Assembly (NCBI GenBank): GCA_002721815.1
Contig: PBLQ01000004.1
Coordinates: 39,316 to 103,315, forward strand
Length of the DNA: 64,000 bases
Source of the DNA: Myxococcales bacterium
GTDB taxonomy: Bacteria; Myxococcota; UBA727; GCA-2721815
Direction: 5' to 3'
Shown here piece after piece: positions 19,698-29,599 of the stretch; the stretch's first letter is position 1, and each line of letters begins with the position of its first letter. Both the position numbers and the translations under genes were made by a program. Under the pieces are notes generated by a model, which did not search any database, was not told where the DNA came from, and worked only from the letters and a program-made list of their open reading frames with translations.

Positions 19698-20632
19698 CCA
19701 CCAAAAAAATGGGATGTGCCATCATTGGTTCTGGAAATATTGGAACCGATTTGATGGTGAAAATACTCAAGCAAAGCCAGCACCTCGAGCTCTTGGCCAT
19801 GGTGGGCATTGATCCAAATTCTGACGGTTTGGCCCGGGCGTCGCGCATGGGCGTGTTCACCACCCACGAAGGTTTAGAGGGGCTGATGTCGGCGCCCTGC
19901 TATGAAAATATTCGTATCATTTTCGATGCAACCTCAGCGAAAGCTCACGTGGCCCATGCCAAAATGCTGGAAGGGGAAAGTCGTCATTTGATCGATATGA
20001 CCCCGGCAGCCATCGGTCCTTATGCGGTCCCCATTGCCAACCTAGAGACACATTTACAGGCCGAAAACGTCAACATGGTGACTTGTGGGGGCCAAGCCAC
20101 CATTCCTATCGTGTGGGCCATCAGCCAGCACACCAAGGTTCACTTGGCAGAGATCGTCGCATCGATCTCATCCAAAAGTGCCGGGCCGGGAACCCGGGCG
20201 AATATCGACGAGTTCACTGAAACCACCGCCAAAGGGCTCGAAGTGGTGGGCGGGGCCACCCATGGCAAGGCCATCATCGTACTCAATCCGGCGGAACCAC
20301 CCTTGATCATGCGCGATACGGTGCACATGTTGTGCGATTCTATGGAGCAAGAGGCCCTTACGGCCGCGGTCAAGGATGCAGTAATGCGTGTTTCAGAATA
20401 TGTACCCGGATACCGTTTGGTTCAGGAACCCGTTTTCGAAAGTTTTGAAGAAAACGGTTTGAGTCACCCCGATCATGGCACGCAAAAAGGCTTAAAGGTT
20501 TCTGTCTTTTTAGAGGTCGAAGGCGCAGGGCACTATTTGCCAAAATATGCGGGCAACCTCGACATCATGACCTCAGCGGCGTTGCAAATGGGTGAGCTGA
20601 AGGCACAACACCAACTAAAGGCAGGTGTTTGA
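19694..20632 (+). CDS. mhpF: Acetaldehyde dehydrogenase (acylating)
   Basis: This 312-residue enzyme converts acetaldehyde, NAD and CoA to acetyl-CoA. It has an N-terminal Rossmann motif, [10 protein letters not shown], and the active-site Cys in [11 protein letters not shown]. The [21 protein letters not shown] block is characteristic of DmpF/MhpF/BphJ. It normally forms a channelling complex with the 4-hydroxy-2-oxovalerate aldolase, whose gene starts one base after its stop. ATG 19694 is chosen over GTG 19685 because of the ATGA overlap with the hydratase. Confidence 0.95.
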   Translation: MTTKKMGCAIIGSGNIGTDLMVKILKQSQHLELLAMVGIDPNSDGLARASRMGVFTTHEGLEGLMSAPCYENIRIIFDATSAKAHVAHAKMLEGESRHLIDMTPAAIGPYAVPIANLETHLQAENVNMVTCGGQATIPIVWAISQHTKVHLAEIVASISSKSAGPGTRANIDEFTETTAKGLEVVGGATHGKAIIVLNPAEPPLIMRDTVHMLCDSMEQEALTAAVKDAVMRVSEYVPGYRLVQEPVFESFEENGLSHPDHGTQKGLKVSVFLEVEGAGHYLPKYAGNLDIMTSAALQMGELKAQHQLKAGV

Positions 20633-20633
20633 G

Positions 20634-21647
20634 ATGAGTAAAAAGAAGGTCATTATTCAAGACGCCACACTCCGTGATGGCATGCATGCTTTGGGGCACC
20701 AGTACACCATCGAACATATGGTCACCATCGCGGAAAAGCTTGAAGAGGCAAAAGTGGATTTGATCGAAGTCAGCCATGGGGATGGTCTTAATGGTAACTC
20801 GTTCAATTATGGTTTTTCACGCCACAAAGAATCAGACTATTTGTTAGCCGTGAGAGAGGTCCTTGATCACGCCAAGTTGGCCGCGCTTTTATTACCCGGC
20901 ATTGGCACGGTTGAAGATATGAAGATGGCCAAAGATTGCGGGGTCCATACCATTCGCATTGCCACCCATTGCACCGAAGCGGATATTTCAAAACAACACA
21001 TCGAAACCGCGCGCCAAATGGGATTCGATGTGGTGGGCTTTTTAATGATGGCCCACCAAACTTCCACCAGCCAATTGGTGGAACAGGCCAAGCTCATGGA
21101 AAGCTACGGCGCTCACTGTGTGTACGTGGTGGATTCTGCGGGGGCTTTGTTGATGGATGAGACTGCCGAACGCATTCGAGCCTTCAAAGACAACTTGGGC
21201 GTCGAAGTGGGTTTTCACAACCACAACAACCTCGGGCTGGGTGTGGCTAATACCATTTTAGCCATTGAAAATGGCGCCGATCGCGTTGACGGTTCGGTGG
21301 CCGGCATGGGCGCGGGTGCGGGCAATTGCCCGTTAGAAGTCTTGATTGCGGTTTGTGATCGCATGGGTATTGAAACCGGCGTTGGCTTGTATCCGCTCAT
21401 GGATTGCGCAGACACGTTGGTCAGGCCTTTGCAGCAAAGACCCGTGCAAACCGATGGCAATGCATTGATGCTTGGTTTTGCCGGTGTGTATTCTTCATTT
21501 TTACTGCATACCGAAAAAGCGTCTCGACAATTTGGGGTGGACTCCCGGGATATTTTAATGGAATTAGGACGCCGCAAAATGGTGGGGGGCCAAGAAGACA
21601 TGATTGTCGATGTGGCCTTAGATCTTCAAAAAGGAACAAACCGATGA
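20634..21647 (+). CDS. mhpE: 4-hydroxy-2-oxovalerate aldolase
   Basis: This 337-residue metal-dependent aldolase of the HMGL-like family splits 4-hydroxy-2-oxovalerate to pyruvate and acetaldehyde. It has [15 protein letters not shown] at the N-terminus and the metal-binding [16 protein letters not shown] segment. The DmpG-type communication domain follows at the C-terminus. It passes acetaldehyde to the dehydrogenase encoded just upstream. The ATG at 20634 follows the previous stop by one base, and the stop overlaps the next start by ATGA. Confidence 0.96.
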   Translation: MSKKKVIIQDATLRDGMHALGHQYTIEHMVTIAEKLEEAKVDLIEVSHGDGLNGNSFNYGFSRHKESDYLLAVREVLDHAKLAALLLPGIGTVEDMKMAKDCGVHTIRIATHCTEADISKQHIETARQMGFDVVGFLMMAHQTSTSQLVEQAKLMESYGAHCVYVVDSAGALLMDETAERIRAFKDNLGVEVGFHNHNNLGLGVANTILAIENGADRVDGSVAGMGAGAGNCPLEVLIAVCDRMGIETGVGLYPLMDCADTLVRPLQQRPVQTDGNALMLGFAGVYSSFLLHTEKASRQFGVDSRDILMELGRRKMVGGQEDMIVDVALDLQKGTNR

Positions 21648-22426
21648 GCTTAAGCACAGAACAAAAAAACAGCTTTGCGTCACAATTGCACGCCGCCGCT
21701 CGCAGCGGACATCAGGTCCCCATGCTGACAGCTGAAACCTCTTTTTCGATGGTGGAAGCTTACGACATTCAAGAAGCGTTAATTCAAAAACGCATCGATG
21801 AGGGTGCACCTTTGGTGGGCATGAAAATGGGCCTCACTTCCTTAGCAAAGATGGAGCAAATGGGGGTGGACTCACCCATCTATGGGCATCTAACTTCCGA
21901 TATGCTTTTGGATGACGGGGGCACTTTAGATTTATCTGTTTATGGGCACCCCCGTGTAGAGCCCGAAGTTGCATTTATCATGGCCGAAGACATCAAGGGG
22001 CCCACCACGTCTGCGCAAGTGGCCTTAGCGGTTAAAGGGGTTTGTGCGGCCTTAGAAGTGATCGATTCCAGGTACGAAAATTTTAAGTTTACCCTAAATG
22101 ATGTGGTTGCCGATAACGCTTCGTCAACCCGTTTTGTCTTGGGCACCGAGTTGCATCCAGTGGACAGCGTGCCACTGGGTAATTTAGGAATGGTTTTAGA
22201 AGTGGACGGAGAGCCGGCACAAATCGGTTCGTCGGCAGCCATCTTTGAGCACCCATTGAAATCTTTGGCGGCATTGGTGAACATGTTGGCCACGCGTGAT
22301 CGCGGTTTGAAGGCCGGCCAAATTGTGTTGGCCGGCGGTGCCACCGCAGCCGTAGCACTGAGCGATAACCAGAGAGTGAGGGTCCGAGTTCAAGGACTCG
22401 GTGATGCGAGCTTTTTCACTAAATGA
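21644..22426 (+). CDS. 4-oxalocrotonate (2-oxo-3-hexenedioate) decarboxylase (DmpH-like)
   Basis: This 260-residue protein is from the same FAH superfamily as the hydratase at 18882. The [21 protein letters not shown] segment and [15 protein letters not shown] match the decarboxylase branch (DmpH/XylI). It removes CO2 from 4-oxalocrotonate to give 2-oxopent-4-enoate, which the hydratase uses. No 4-oxalocrotonate tautomerase is present, as expected when the deaminase product is already the keto form. Start ATG 21644 overlaps the aldolase stop and has AAGGA upstream; a longer in-frame opening into mhpE has no support. Confidence 0.87.
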   Translation: MSLSTEQKNSFASQLHAAARSGHQVPMLTAETSFSMVEAYDIQEALIQKRIDEGAPLVGMKMGLTSLAKMEQMGVDSPIYGHLTSDMLLDDGGTLDLSVYGHPRVEPEVAFIMAEDIKGPTTSAQVALAVKGVCAALEVIDSRYENFKFTLNDVVADNASSTRFVLGTELHPVDSVPLGNLGMVLEVDGEPAQIGSSAAIFEHPLKSLAALVNMLATRDRGLKAGQIVLAGGATAAVALSDNQRVRVRVQGLGDASFFTK

Positions 22427-22434
22427 GTTGAACC

Positions 22435-23448
22435 ATGAAGATTGATTTACACACCCATATTATACCTCCAGACATTCCCAACTATGCTAAAAAATTTGGG
22501 TATGGCGATTTCATCCATTTGGATCATGATCCCACAACTTGTACCGCCTGTATGATGAAGGGGCCCGAACGCTTTCGGGTGATTGAATCCAATTGTTGGG
22601 ATGTGGAAAAGCGGCTCGAAGAATGCAACAAAGATGGGGTAAGTGTGCAGGTGTTGTCCACCATTCCCGTGTTGTTCAATTACTGGGCGAAACCCGAACA
22701 CGCCAGCGAGACCTCCAAATACATTAACGATCATTTGGCACAAGTTGTGTCGGAGCACCCCACGCGGTTCATTGCCTTGGGCACAGTGCCGCTGCAGGAG
22801 ACGCAACTGGCCTGTTTTGAAATGGAACGTGCGGTCAAAAAACTAGGCATGCCTGGTATTGAGATCGGATCGAACGTGAATGGACGCAATTTAGACGATC
22901 CAGCGCTCGATGAGTTTTGGGCCACGGCTCAAGACCTAGGGGCTTCCATCTTTATTCATCCTTGGGACATGATGGCTCGGGACCGCATGAGCAAGTATTG
23001 GACCCCGTGGTTGGTGGGCATGATGGCGGAGACTGCTTTGGCCTACTGCTCTCTCACCATGGGTGGGGTGTTAGATAAATACCCAGACCTCAAAATCTGC
23101 TTCGCACACGGTGGCGGCTCCTTTCCGGCCACCATTGGTCGGATCGATCACGGATTTAATGTTCGTCCGGACTTGTGTCAAACCGACAGTCAAAGCCTGC
23201 CCTCTTCATGGTTGAAAAAAATCTATATTGATTCTTTGGTTCACGATGAGGATGCCCTTAAGTTGTTGATCAAAAAAGTGGGTGTGCAACGTATTGCGCT
23301 GGGGACGGATTACCCATTTCCGTTGGGAGAGCACCGACCAGGCGCATTGATTGAAAAAATGAGCCATCTCACGCAAGATCAACGTTCCTGGCTCAATTAT
23401 AAATCAGCTCTGGCCTTCTTAGGCTTGGACGAAAAGCATTATTTGTAG
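22435..23448 (+). CDS. 2-amino-3-carboxymuconate 6-semialdehyde decarboxylase (ACMSD)
   Basis: This 337-residue zinc amidohydrolase-family decarboxylase removes CO2 from the ring-opened product of 3-hydroxyanthranilate and diverts it from quinolinate/NAD synthesis to degradation. Zinc and catalytic residues can be matched to known ACMSD: His6 and His8 (DLHTH), His175 (FIHPWD), His225 (FAHGGG) and Asp292 (LGTDYPFPLGEHRPG). Spacing agrees with the Pseudomonas enzyme. It lies 8 bases after the decarboxylase and links the kynurenine branch to the aminomuconate branch of the operon. Confidence 0.94.
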   Translation: MKIDLHTHIIPPDIPNYAKKFGYGDFIHLDHDPTTCTACMMKGPERFRVIESNCWDVEKRLEECNKDGVSVQVLSTIPVLFNYWAKPEHASETSKYINDHLAQVVSEHPTRFIALGTVPLQETQLACFEMERAVKKLGMPGIEIGSNVNGRNLDDPALDEFWATAQDLGASIFIHPWDMMARDRMSKYWTPWLVGMMAETALAYCSLTMGGVLDKYPDLKICFAHGGGSFPATIGRIDHGFNVRPDLCQTDSQSLPSSWLKKIYIDSLVHDEDALKLLIKKVGVQRIALGTDYPFPLGEHRPGALIEKMSHLTQDQRSWLNYKSALAFLGLDEKHYL

Positions 23449-23457
23449 GTGAATGTA

Positions 23458-24294
23458 ATGTGGGTGCGTTTTCAATTTGAAAACAATTGGATCATGGCAG
23501 ATACGAGTAAGCCCATCTCGTTGGCGCACCAAATTGTTCCCAACGAAGAACCGACGGTGTCTGCATTTTATTTGTCCGCGGCCACTTCCACCCCCGTCGA
23601 AGCGGGTGAGTTTGTCGGGGACACGCGCCGGGGTGGTTCGGTGAATTGCGAGGTCCTTCACATTGCCCCCCATGGAAACGGAACACACACCGAAGGCGTT
23701 GGTCACATTACCGACGCACGAATCCCAGTGACCAATGCTTTGCCAGCACCTTTGATGCTCACCATGCTTTTGGATGTAGCGCCAGTGCGGCTGAAAGACG
23801 TGAAAGAGACTTATTCTGGACAACACGACGGAGAGGATTGGGTGATCACTGCGCGGGCGTTGGAAAATGCTTGGCAAAAAAGCAACACCTTTGACTTGTC
23901 TCCTCCTGCTTTTGTCATTCGCGCTTGCAAAGACTTTTTTAGGGATGAGGCTGCGTTATTTAGTGGTCGAAATCCGCCCTACTTCACTGATCAGGCCATG
24001 GGTTGGATTCGAGCCATGGGCGCCTCTCATTTGCTCACCGATATCCCCAGTGTGGATCGCGAAGATGATGGGGGAGGGGTGTGTGCCCATCGCATTTTTT
24101 GGGAACTCGAAAATAAAACCGATGAGCCCACAGGCGAAGCCAAAGCACGCACCATTACAGAGCTGTGCAACATTCCCAAAGAGTTGTCAGAAGGAATTTA
24201 TTTATTGAACCTGCAATTACCACCGGTGAAAAGTGATGCCGTGCCTTCTTGGCCCATGCTTTACGAAGCCCAATTGGTAGAAAACGACGGATAA
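23458..24294 (+). CDS. kynB: Cyclase-family metal hydrolase, probable kynurenine formamidase
   Basis: This protein has 278 residues from ATG 23458 (AGGTGA upstream); a GTG at 23449 is possible. It belongs to the cyclase / KynB superfamily. The signature is HGNGTHTEGVGH, against HxGTHxDxPxH in typical KynB, so it has one extra residue between the first two His and Glu for Asp. The position next to kynureninase argues for hydrolysis of N-formylkynurenine, but the enzyme is of a divergent branch and could act on another N-formyl or lactone substrate. No signal peptide is seen. Confidence 0.7.
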   Translation: MWVRFQFENNWIMADTSKPISLAHQIVPNEEPTVSAFYLSAATSTPVEAGEFVGDTRRGGSVNCEVLHIAPHGNGTHTEGVGHITDARIPVTNALPAPLMLTMLLDVAPVRLKDVKETYSGQHDGEDWVITARALENAWQKSNTFDLSPPAFVIRACKDFFRDEAALFSGRNPPYFTDQAMGWIRAMGASHLLTDIPSVDREDDGGGVCAHRIFWELENKTDEPTGEAKARTITELCNIPKELSEGIYLLNLQLPPVKSDAVPSWPMLYEAQLVENDG

Positions 24295-24298
24295 ACCC

Positions 24299-25570
24299 AT
24301 GGTTGAATTTGCCAACACCCGCTCTTACGCTGAAACTCTCGACGATACAGACCCGCTGCAGTCGTTTCGAAAGCGTTTTATTTTCCCAACGCAAAAAGAT
24401 GGCACGCCTTACCGCTATTTCTGCGGCAACTCTTTAGGGTTACAACCTCAAAAAGCCAAAGACGCGCTTTGGGTCGAATTGGAAGATTGGGCAAAGTACG
24501 GGGTTGAAGGCCATTTTGATGGGCGCAATCCTTGGTATGGTTATCACGAACGGTTTGCTGAACTGCTAATGCCGGTGGTGGGGGCCAAGCACCCGCATGA
24601 AGTGGTGGCCATGAATGGGCTAACAGTGAACTTACACCTCTTGCTGGTTTCTTTTTATCGCCCCACACCAGAGCGCTATAAAATTGTCATCGAGGAGAAT
24701 GCTTTCCCATCTGATCGCTATGCTGTGGCTTCCCAGGCCCGTTGTCATGGGCTCGATCCTGACAAAGCGGTGGTGATCTTAAAGCCAAGAGAAGGCGAGC
24801 ATACGCTTCGCACCGAAGACATTGAAAAGTATTTAGAAGAAGAGGGTGATTCGGTGGCCACGGTGATGCTCGGGGGTGTCAATTATTATACGGGTCAATT
24901 TTACGATCTCGAACGTATTACGCAGGCCGCCCATCGGGCAGGCGCCATGGCTGGGTTCGACTTGGCCCACGCGGCGGGTAATGTACTTTTGGAGCTGCAT
25001 GACTGGCAGGTAGATTTTGCTTGCTGGTGCTCCTACAAGTATCTCAATTCCGGTCCGGGCAGTGTGGCAGGTGCTTTTGTTCATGATAACCACCGCAACA
25101 AACCCGACATGCCAAGGTTTGAAGGCTGGTGGGGCACAGACCCGCAAAGCCGATTCAAGATGGAGCATTTTGAGTTACAAGATGGTGCGCCGGGTTGGCA
25201 ACTTTCAAACGCGCCGGTTTTGGCCATGGCGGTGCATTACGAAGCACTCAAAGTTTGGAATGAGGCGGGCCGGGAAAACCTCAGAGACAAATCCATCAAG
25301 CTCACGGCTTATCTGGAGCACTTGTTGTCACAAATTGAGAATGCACCTTTTGAAATTATCACGCCCAAAGATCCTGAGCGACGTGGTTGTCAATTGTCTT
25401 TGAAATTTAAAGAAAACGCCAAGCACGTGAATGAGCGCATGTCCGCCGAAGGGTTGATCACTGATTTCCGTTCCCCCGATGTGATTCGGGTGGCACCGGT
25501 ACCACTGTACAACTCTTACGAAGATGTTTGGGTTTTTGCTGACATTGTGAAGCGTGCATTTGAAGACTAG
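24299..25570 (+). CDS. kynU: Kynureninase
   Basis: This PLP enzyme of 423 residues cleaves kynurenine or 3-hydroxykynurenine to anthranilate or 3-hydroxyanthranilate plus alanine. Features are YFCGNSLGLQP near the N-terminus, the AGFDLAHAAGNV PLP-phosphate region, and the Schiff-base lysine in CWCSYKYLNSGPG (Lys247). The C-terminal domain has RGCQLSLKF and FRSPDVIRVAPVPLYNSYEDV. It is the last metabolic gene of the operon. The following reading frame overlaps its 3' end by 17 bases. Confidence 0.96.
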   Translation: MVEFANTRSYAETLDDTDPLQSFRKRFIFPTQKDGTPYRYFCGNSLGLQPQKAKDALWVELEDWAKYGVEGHFDGRNPWYGYHERFAELLMPVVGAKHPHEVVAMNGLTVNLHLLLVSFYRPTPERYKIVIEENAFPSDRYAVASQARCHGLDPDKAVVILKPREGEHTLRTEDIEKYLEEEGDSVATVMLGGVNYYTGQFYDLERITQAAHRAGAMAGFDLAHAAGNVLLELHDWQVDFACWCSYKYLNSGPGSVAGAFVHDNHRNKPDMPRFEGWWGTDPQSRFKMEHFELQDGAPGWQLSNAPVLAMAVHYEALKVWNEAGRENLRDKSIKLTAYLEHLLSQIENAPFEIITPKDPERRGCQLSLKFKENAKHVNERMSAEGLITDFRSPDVIRVAPVPLYNSYEDVWVFADIVKRAFED

Positions 25571-27200
25571 AAGACCGTCACGTCTGACAAAGTTGGCGGT
25601 GCTCTTTTGGGCTTGGGCCATTGCAACACCGGGCCAAGCGGGCTTGGGGCCCCATCAGGTGCTTTTGGTGTACGATGCGGAGCATCCCCAAAGCATTGAG
25701 GTGGCGAACCGTTACGCCACCCTTCGACAAATTCCAACCGCTCATTTTTGCCCGATCATCCTTGGGGATTTGGAAAATAAAACCATATCCATGGCAGCGT
25801 TTATGGAAAATTGGGTGCCATCTTTAGAGGGTTGCTTAGAAGGTCTTTCGCCCCAAGATGTTTGGGCCTTTGCCTTGAGCTCCCATCTGCCGCACCGTGT
25901 GGTCTTGGCCAATGAAACCCACCGCGTCAGTTTGGTGTCGCTGTTACAAACATTTTTTCTGAGCCACGAAGGCGAGCGTTTTATGCCTTCGGCCCATCTT
26001 ATGGAAGACAACGTCCAACTGCCCACTGTGCGAAATCCGCTTTTTGTGGGGACCGAAAACCCGGTTCCCGACTTTGCTTGGCGTTCCTTGGGTGATGAAA
26101 ACTACAATGCCACCTCTACCTTAGTGCGCAGTTTGTTGTTGCCGGGCAACGCGGATTTTGTTGCAAACACCGAATCATTTTCGGGCCAAATGTCTGTGGC
26201 TTTTCATTTGGAAGGCATGCGGCATGTTGACAGCTTGTCGTTGTTAGAAAACGCACTTGCTGGTGAAACCGCGGAACCTGTGAGTGCGAAATGGGTTGCC
26301 ATGCGTGGTGTGTCCGAAGCCCGGCAGGTACGCGATCCCGAGGCCAATTTTTTAGCAGACGTATTAACTGCCAAGGGCAGAGCGAGTGAATTCATCAGCA
26401 CCCACGATGGGGCTTTATTGCCCGACAACCTGGTGGGCTTTTTTACGGGGGCGGAGTTGCTCCACGATGTGTTGCCCCAATTAAATTTTCATCCGGCTGC
26501 GATGGTCGATAATGTCACGTCTTATGGTGCAGTTCCCGCCAATTGGCAGTGTTCGGATGAGGGTTGCCCGGAAAATGAAATCCAGACGGCCATTGGCCAT
26601 TTCATTGCTCTTGGCGCTTCTCAGGTTCATGGCACGGTGGACGAGCCACTCAATAACTCTTTTCCAAACATGGGCGCCTATTTCCTTTACGATGCCGGCT
26701 ATACGGCGGCGGAGAGTTGGTTCTACAACCAGCCATATTTGTTTTGGCAAAACGCGTATTGGGGCGATGGTTTGGCCGCACCTTTTGCGCAACGGCCAAC
26801 GGTGACGTACGCACCGAAGGGCGCGTCTTTGCTGGTGACGGCTGAGCACGGAGCAGGGATCACATGGTTGGCAGCCTTTCAAGATGGACAATTGGTGCAG
26901 GAAACAACGCAGTCCACTTTGGAGTTACAGATCAATGAACTAGGGGCCGGCGAAGTGCTCTTGGTCGCCCAAGCGGACGTATTTGAAAGCCGACACGAGG
27001 GTTTAAAAGTTTCGGCCCAAATAAATGCCAGTGGTCCCATGGGCTGGCTTCAAATAACTGAGCAGGACTGGATATTTTCGGCGTCGCAGACAGAGCCGAA
27101 AACACCAGGGTGTGACTGTCGTTCTTCGAACGCAGCCAGTGCACCCCTCACCCTTCTTTATTTGTTTGTGTTGTGCCGATCGCGACGATCGAGGCTTTAA
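25554..27200 (+). CDS. TIGR03790-like secreted protein with MYXO-CTERM-like tail
   Basis: This 548-residue exported protein starts at GTG 25554 inside kynU. A signal peptide (KLAVLFWAWAIATPGQAG) is followed by HQVLLVYDAEHPQSIEVANR, the opening motif of TIGR03790 proteins. Further family features are the later QPYLFWQNAYWGDGLAAPF block and repeated references to His/Asp-rich turns. The extreme C-terminus has Cys-Asp-Cys, a hydrophobic stretch and an Arg-rich end (CRSRRSRL), like a MYXO-CTERM sorting tail. Family function is unknown. Overlap suggests co-transcription with the kynurenine operon, though no metabolic link is apparent. Its stop shares TTAA with ggt. Confidence 0.72.
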   Translation: MHLKTRRPSRLTKLAVLFWAWAIATPGQAGLGPHQVLLVYDAEHPQSIEVANRYATLRQIPTAHFCPIILGDLENKTISMAAFMENWVPSLEGCLEGLSPQDVWAFALSSHLPHRVVLANETHRVSLVSLLQTFFLSHEGERFMPSAHLMEDNVQLPTVRNPLFVGTENPVPDFAWRSLGDENYNATSTLVRSLLLPGNADFVANTESFSGQMSVAFHLEGMRHVDSLSLLENALAGETAEPVSAKWVAMRGVSEARQVRDPEANFLADVLTAKGRASEFISTHDGALLPDNLVGFFTGAELLHDVLPQLNFHPAAMVDNVTSYGAVPANWQCSDEGCPENEIQTAIGHFIALGASQVHGTVDEPLNNSFPNMGAYFLYDAGYTAAESWFYNQPYLFWQNAYWGDGLAAPFAQRPTVTYAPKGASLLVTAEHGAGITWLAAFQDGQLVQETTQSTLELQINELGAGEVLLVAQADVFESRHEGLKVSAQINASGPMGWLQITEQDWIFSASQTEPKTPGCDCRSSNAASAPLTLLYLFVLCRSRRSRL

Positions 27201-28900
27201 AAGCCCATGGCCTCGCCCTCTGCGCGAGGATCGGCACAGCCTTCGAGTTGACCGTCTTTTCTTTGAATGATGAGGTTCGCATTTCCCCAGGGGTCTCGGT
27301 TTTTGAAGGTGTGGCCTCGTTTTTCTAAATCTCTCTTGGTGGCCGCATCTAAGCCGAAGGGTTCTACGTCGGTATGATCGGGGAGCCATTGGTGATGTAT
27401 CTTGGGTGCGTGGATGGCTTGGGCTGCGTTCATGTCGTAGACCAACGCATTCAAAATCAATTGTAAAGAAGTGGTGATGATGGTGCTGCCACCGGGGGAG
27501 CCGCCGGCCATGGTTAACTTCTCGTCTTGGGTGACCACAAAAGGCGTCATACTCGAAAGCGGTGTTTTGAGAGGTTGAACGGAGTTTGCCTTGCCACCGA
27601 CGAGTCCGTATGCATTGGGAACCCCAGGGGCGATGGCAAAGTCGTCCATTTCGTCGTTCAGTAAAACACCTGTTCCTTTGGCGACAATCCCCGAGCCAAA
27701 GGGGTAGTTGATGGTAAAGGTAATGCTGATGACGAGACGGTTTTCATCCACCACCGTGAGGTGAGAGGTGTCGGGACTTTCTGCGCGTTGTGCAAAAGCC
27801 TTCATGGCTTCACCGGAAAGCGCGCTCACCTCGTTGGAGGCTTTGGCTTTTTTCGGGTCGATTTCTGCCAGTCGTTTTTGTGCGTAGGCATCTGAAGTGA
27901 GGCTGCGAATGGGCACCGGGTGAAAATCGGGGTCTCCCAGATGGGTGGCCCGGTCGGCGTAAGCAATGCGCATGCTTTCAATCAAATGATGAAGCGCATC
28001 AGGATCATGCCAGCCTTGTGCTTTCATTTTTTCACCGTCCAAAAGGTTTAAAATCTGAATGAGATGAACCCCGCCAGACGAGGGGGGCGGCATGGAACAA
28101 ACTCGGTGTTTCAAAAAATCGCCACAAACGGGTTTACGCCAGATGCTGCGGTATTTTTTGAGGTCGTTAATGGTGACCAGCCCGCCACCATTGCTAATGT
28201 CTTGTGCGATAAATTGGGCAATTTGCCCACGATAGAAATCCATGGGGTCTTGTGCGATTCGCTTGAGCGTGTTGGCCAAATCTTGTTGGACCAAGACTGA
28301 GCCTGGTTTTTTTGGTTTTCCATTGTCGGTAAAAATACGTTTTGCCTCTGGGTTTTTGTTCAATAAGTCTAAACGCCAAATCGACATGGCTTCGTAGCGC
28401 CACCCCACCCGAAAGCCCCGTTCTGCCAACAAAATGGCAGGGCCCAGAAGTTTGCGCCAGGGCAGCTTTCCGTTTTCCTGGTGCAATCGCCACAAACCGT
28501 AAACCGTGCCTGGCACAGCGATGCTGTTGTATCCATCACGGCTGGCGAGGGGATCTGGCCGGCCTTCTTTGATGTACATGTCTTTCGAGGCGGTTACAGG
28601 CGCGCGTTCTCGAAAGTCCAAGGCACGAAGGGTGTTTTCATTCTCTTTATAAAAGAGCGCAAAACCACCGCCGCCAATCCCCGCAGAAAAAGGCTCCACC
28701 ACCGAAATGGCAAAGGTCGTGGCAATGGCTGCATCAACTGCGTTGCCACCTGCTTTCAAAATGCTCAATCCTGCCTTGGTGGCCAGCGGGTTACCGGACA
28801 CCACCATTCCTTTATCGCCCGTTACGGGCTGGGGAAAGAAGGCTTGCAAGGGCAGCGCGAAGAGCAAGCAAAAAGAAAATCCGAGGAAGGAGGAGCGCAT
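27197..28900 (-). CDS. ggt: Gamma-glutamyltransferase
   Basis: This 567-residue precursor has an N-terminal signal peptide ending near LPLQAFF and is probably periplasmic. GGT proteins self-cleave before a threonine; here that is Thr378 in the PDTSHLTVVDEN motif. The large subunit has GGNAVDAAIAT and EPFSAGIGGGGF. The small subunit has GGSPGGSTIITT and the C-terminal block PWGNANLII. The enzyme hydrolyses or transfers gamma-glutamyl groups from glutathione and related compounds. It is last in a minus-strand operon after rpe, 11 bases downstream of the rpe stop. Confidence 0.95.
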   Translation of the reverse strand: MRSSFLGFSFCLLFALPLQAFFPQPVTGDKGMVVSGNPLATKAGLSILKAGGNAVDAAIATTFAISVVEPFSAGIGGGGFALFYKENENTLRALDFRERAPVTASKDMYIKEGRPDPLASRDGYNSIAVPGTVYGLWRLHQENGKLPWRKLLGPAILLAERGFRVGWRYEAMSIWRLDLLNKNPEAKRIFTDNGKPKKPGSVLVQQDLANTLKRIAQDPMDFYRGQIAQFIAQDISNGGGLVTINDLKKYRSIWRKPVCGDFLKHRVCSMPPPSSGGVHLIQILNLLDGEKMKAQGWHDPDALHHLIESMRIAYADRATHLGDPDFHPVPIRSLTSDAYAQKRLAEIDPKKAKASNEVSALSGEAMKAFAQRAESPDTSHLTVVDENRLVISITFTINYPFGSGIVAKGTGVLLNDEMDDFAIAPGVPNAYGLVGGKANSVQPLKTPLSSMTPFVVTQDEKLTMAGGSPGGSTIITTSLQLILNALVYDMNAAQAIHAPKIHHQWLPDHTDVEPFGLDAATKRDLEKRGHTFKNRDPWGNANLIIQRKDGQLEGCADPRAEGEAMGF

Positions 28901-28911
28901 GCGGTAAACCC

Positions 28912-29568
28912 TTAGGCCGTTTGGTTTTGTTTAAGGTTGTGGATGTTCTGAGCGTAGTCGCCTTTAAACACCGCAGAGCCAGCCACCAAAACATCTGCGC
29001 CCGCCGCCACGCACTCCGGCGCGTTGTTGGGATTCACGCCACCGTCCACTTGAACGTGACATTGCGTGTTGCCTGCTCCATTGAGCATTTCTCTTACCCG
29101 AGCGATTTTTGTCAGTTGCGATCTTAAAAAGCTTTGACCACCAAAACCAGGATTCACACTCATGACCAAAACCAAGTCGAGATCATCGAGAACGTAGCGC
29201 AGGGTTTCTTCGGAGGTGGCTGGATTCAGGCTGACCCCGGCTTTCACACCGAAGCTTCGAATGAGCTGTAAGGTGCGCTGTAGGTGGGTACAGGCTTCTT
29301 GGTGGACGGTAATTACCGATGCACCGGCTTTGGCAAAAGCTTCAATCCAATTTTCGGGTTGAACGATCATCAAATGCACATCGAGCGGAAGTGTGGTCAC
29401 CGGTTTGATCGCCTGAACCACAGGAGGACCAATGGTGAGATTGGGAACGAACTGGCCATCCATGACATCCACGTGTACCCAGTCCGCGCCGGCTTTTGCG
29501 ATGGCTTGAATTTCTTCACCCAGTCGGGCGAAATCGGCGGAGAGAATGGATGGTGCGATAAGGGTCAT
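28912..29568 (-). CDS. rpe: Ribulose-phosphate 3-epimerase
   Basis: This 218-residue TIM-barrel enzyme interconverts ribulose 5-phosphate and xylulose 5-phosphate in the pentose phosphate pathway. It has [15 protein letters not shown], the metal and catalytic [26 protein letters not shown] and [10 protein letters not shown]. The start ATG is preceded by AGGAGGATTTCT on the minus strand. It lies between rsmB (31 bases upstream) and ggt, a frequent arrangement with rsmB in bacteria. Confidence 0.97.
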   Translation of the reverse strand: MTLIAPSILSADFARLGEEIQAIAKAGADWVHVDVMDGQFVPNLTIGPPVVQAIKPVTTLPLDVHLMIVQPENWIEAFAKAGASVITVHQEACTHLQRTLQLIRSFGVKAGVSLNPATSEETLRYVLDDLDLVLVMSVNPGFGGQSFLRSQLTKIARVREMLNGAGNTQCHVQVDGGVNPNNAPECVAAGADVLVAGSAVFKGDYAQNIHNLKQNQTA

Positions 29569-29599
29569 AGAAATCCTCCTGGCCCAATCTAAGACCGGG

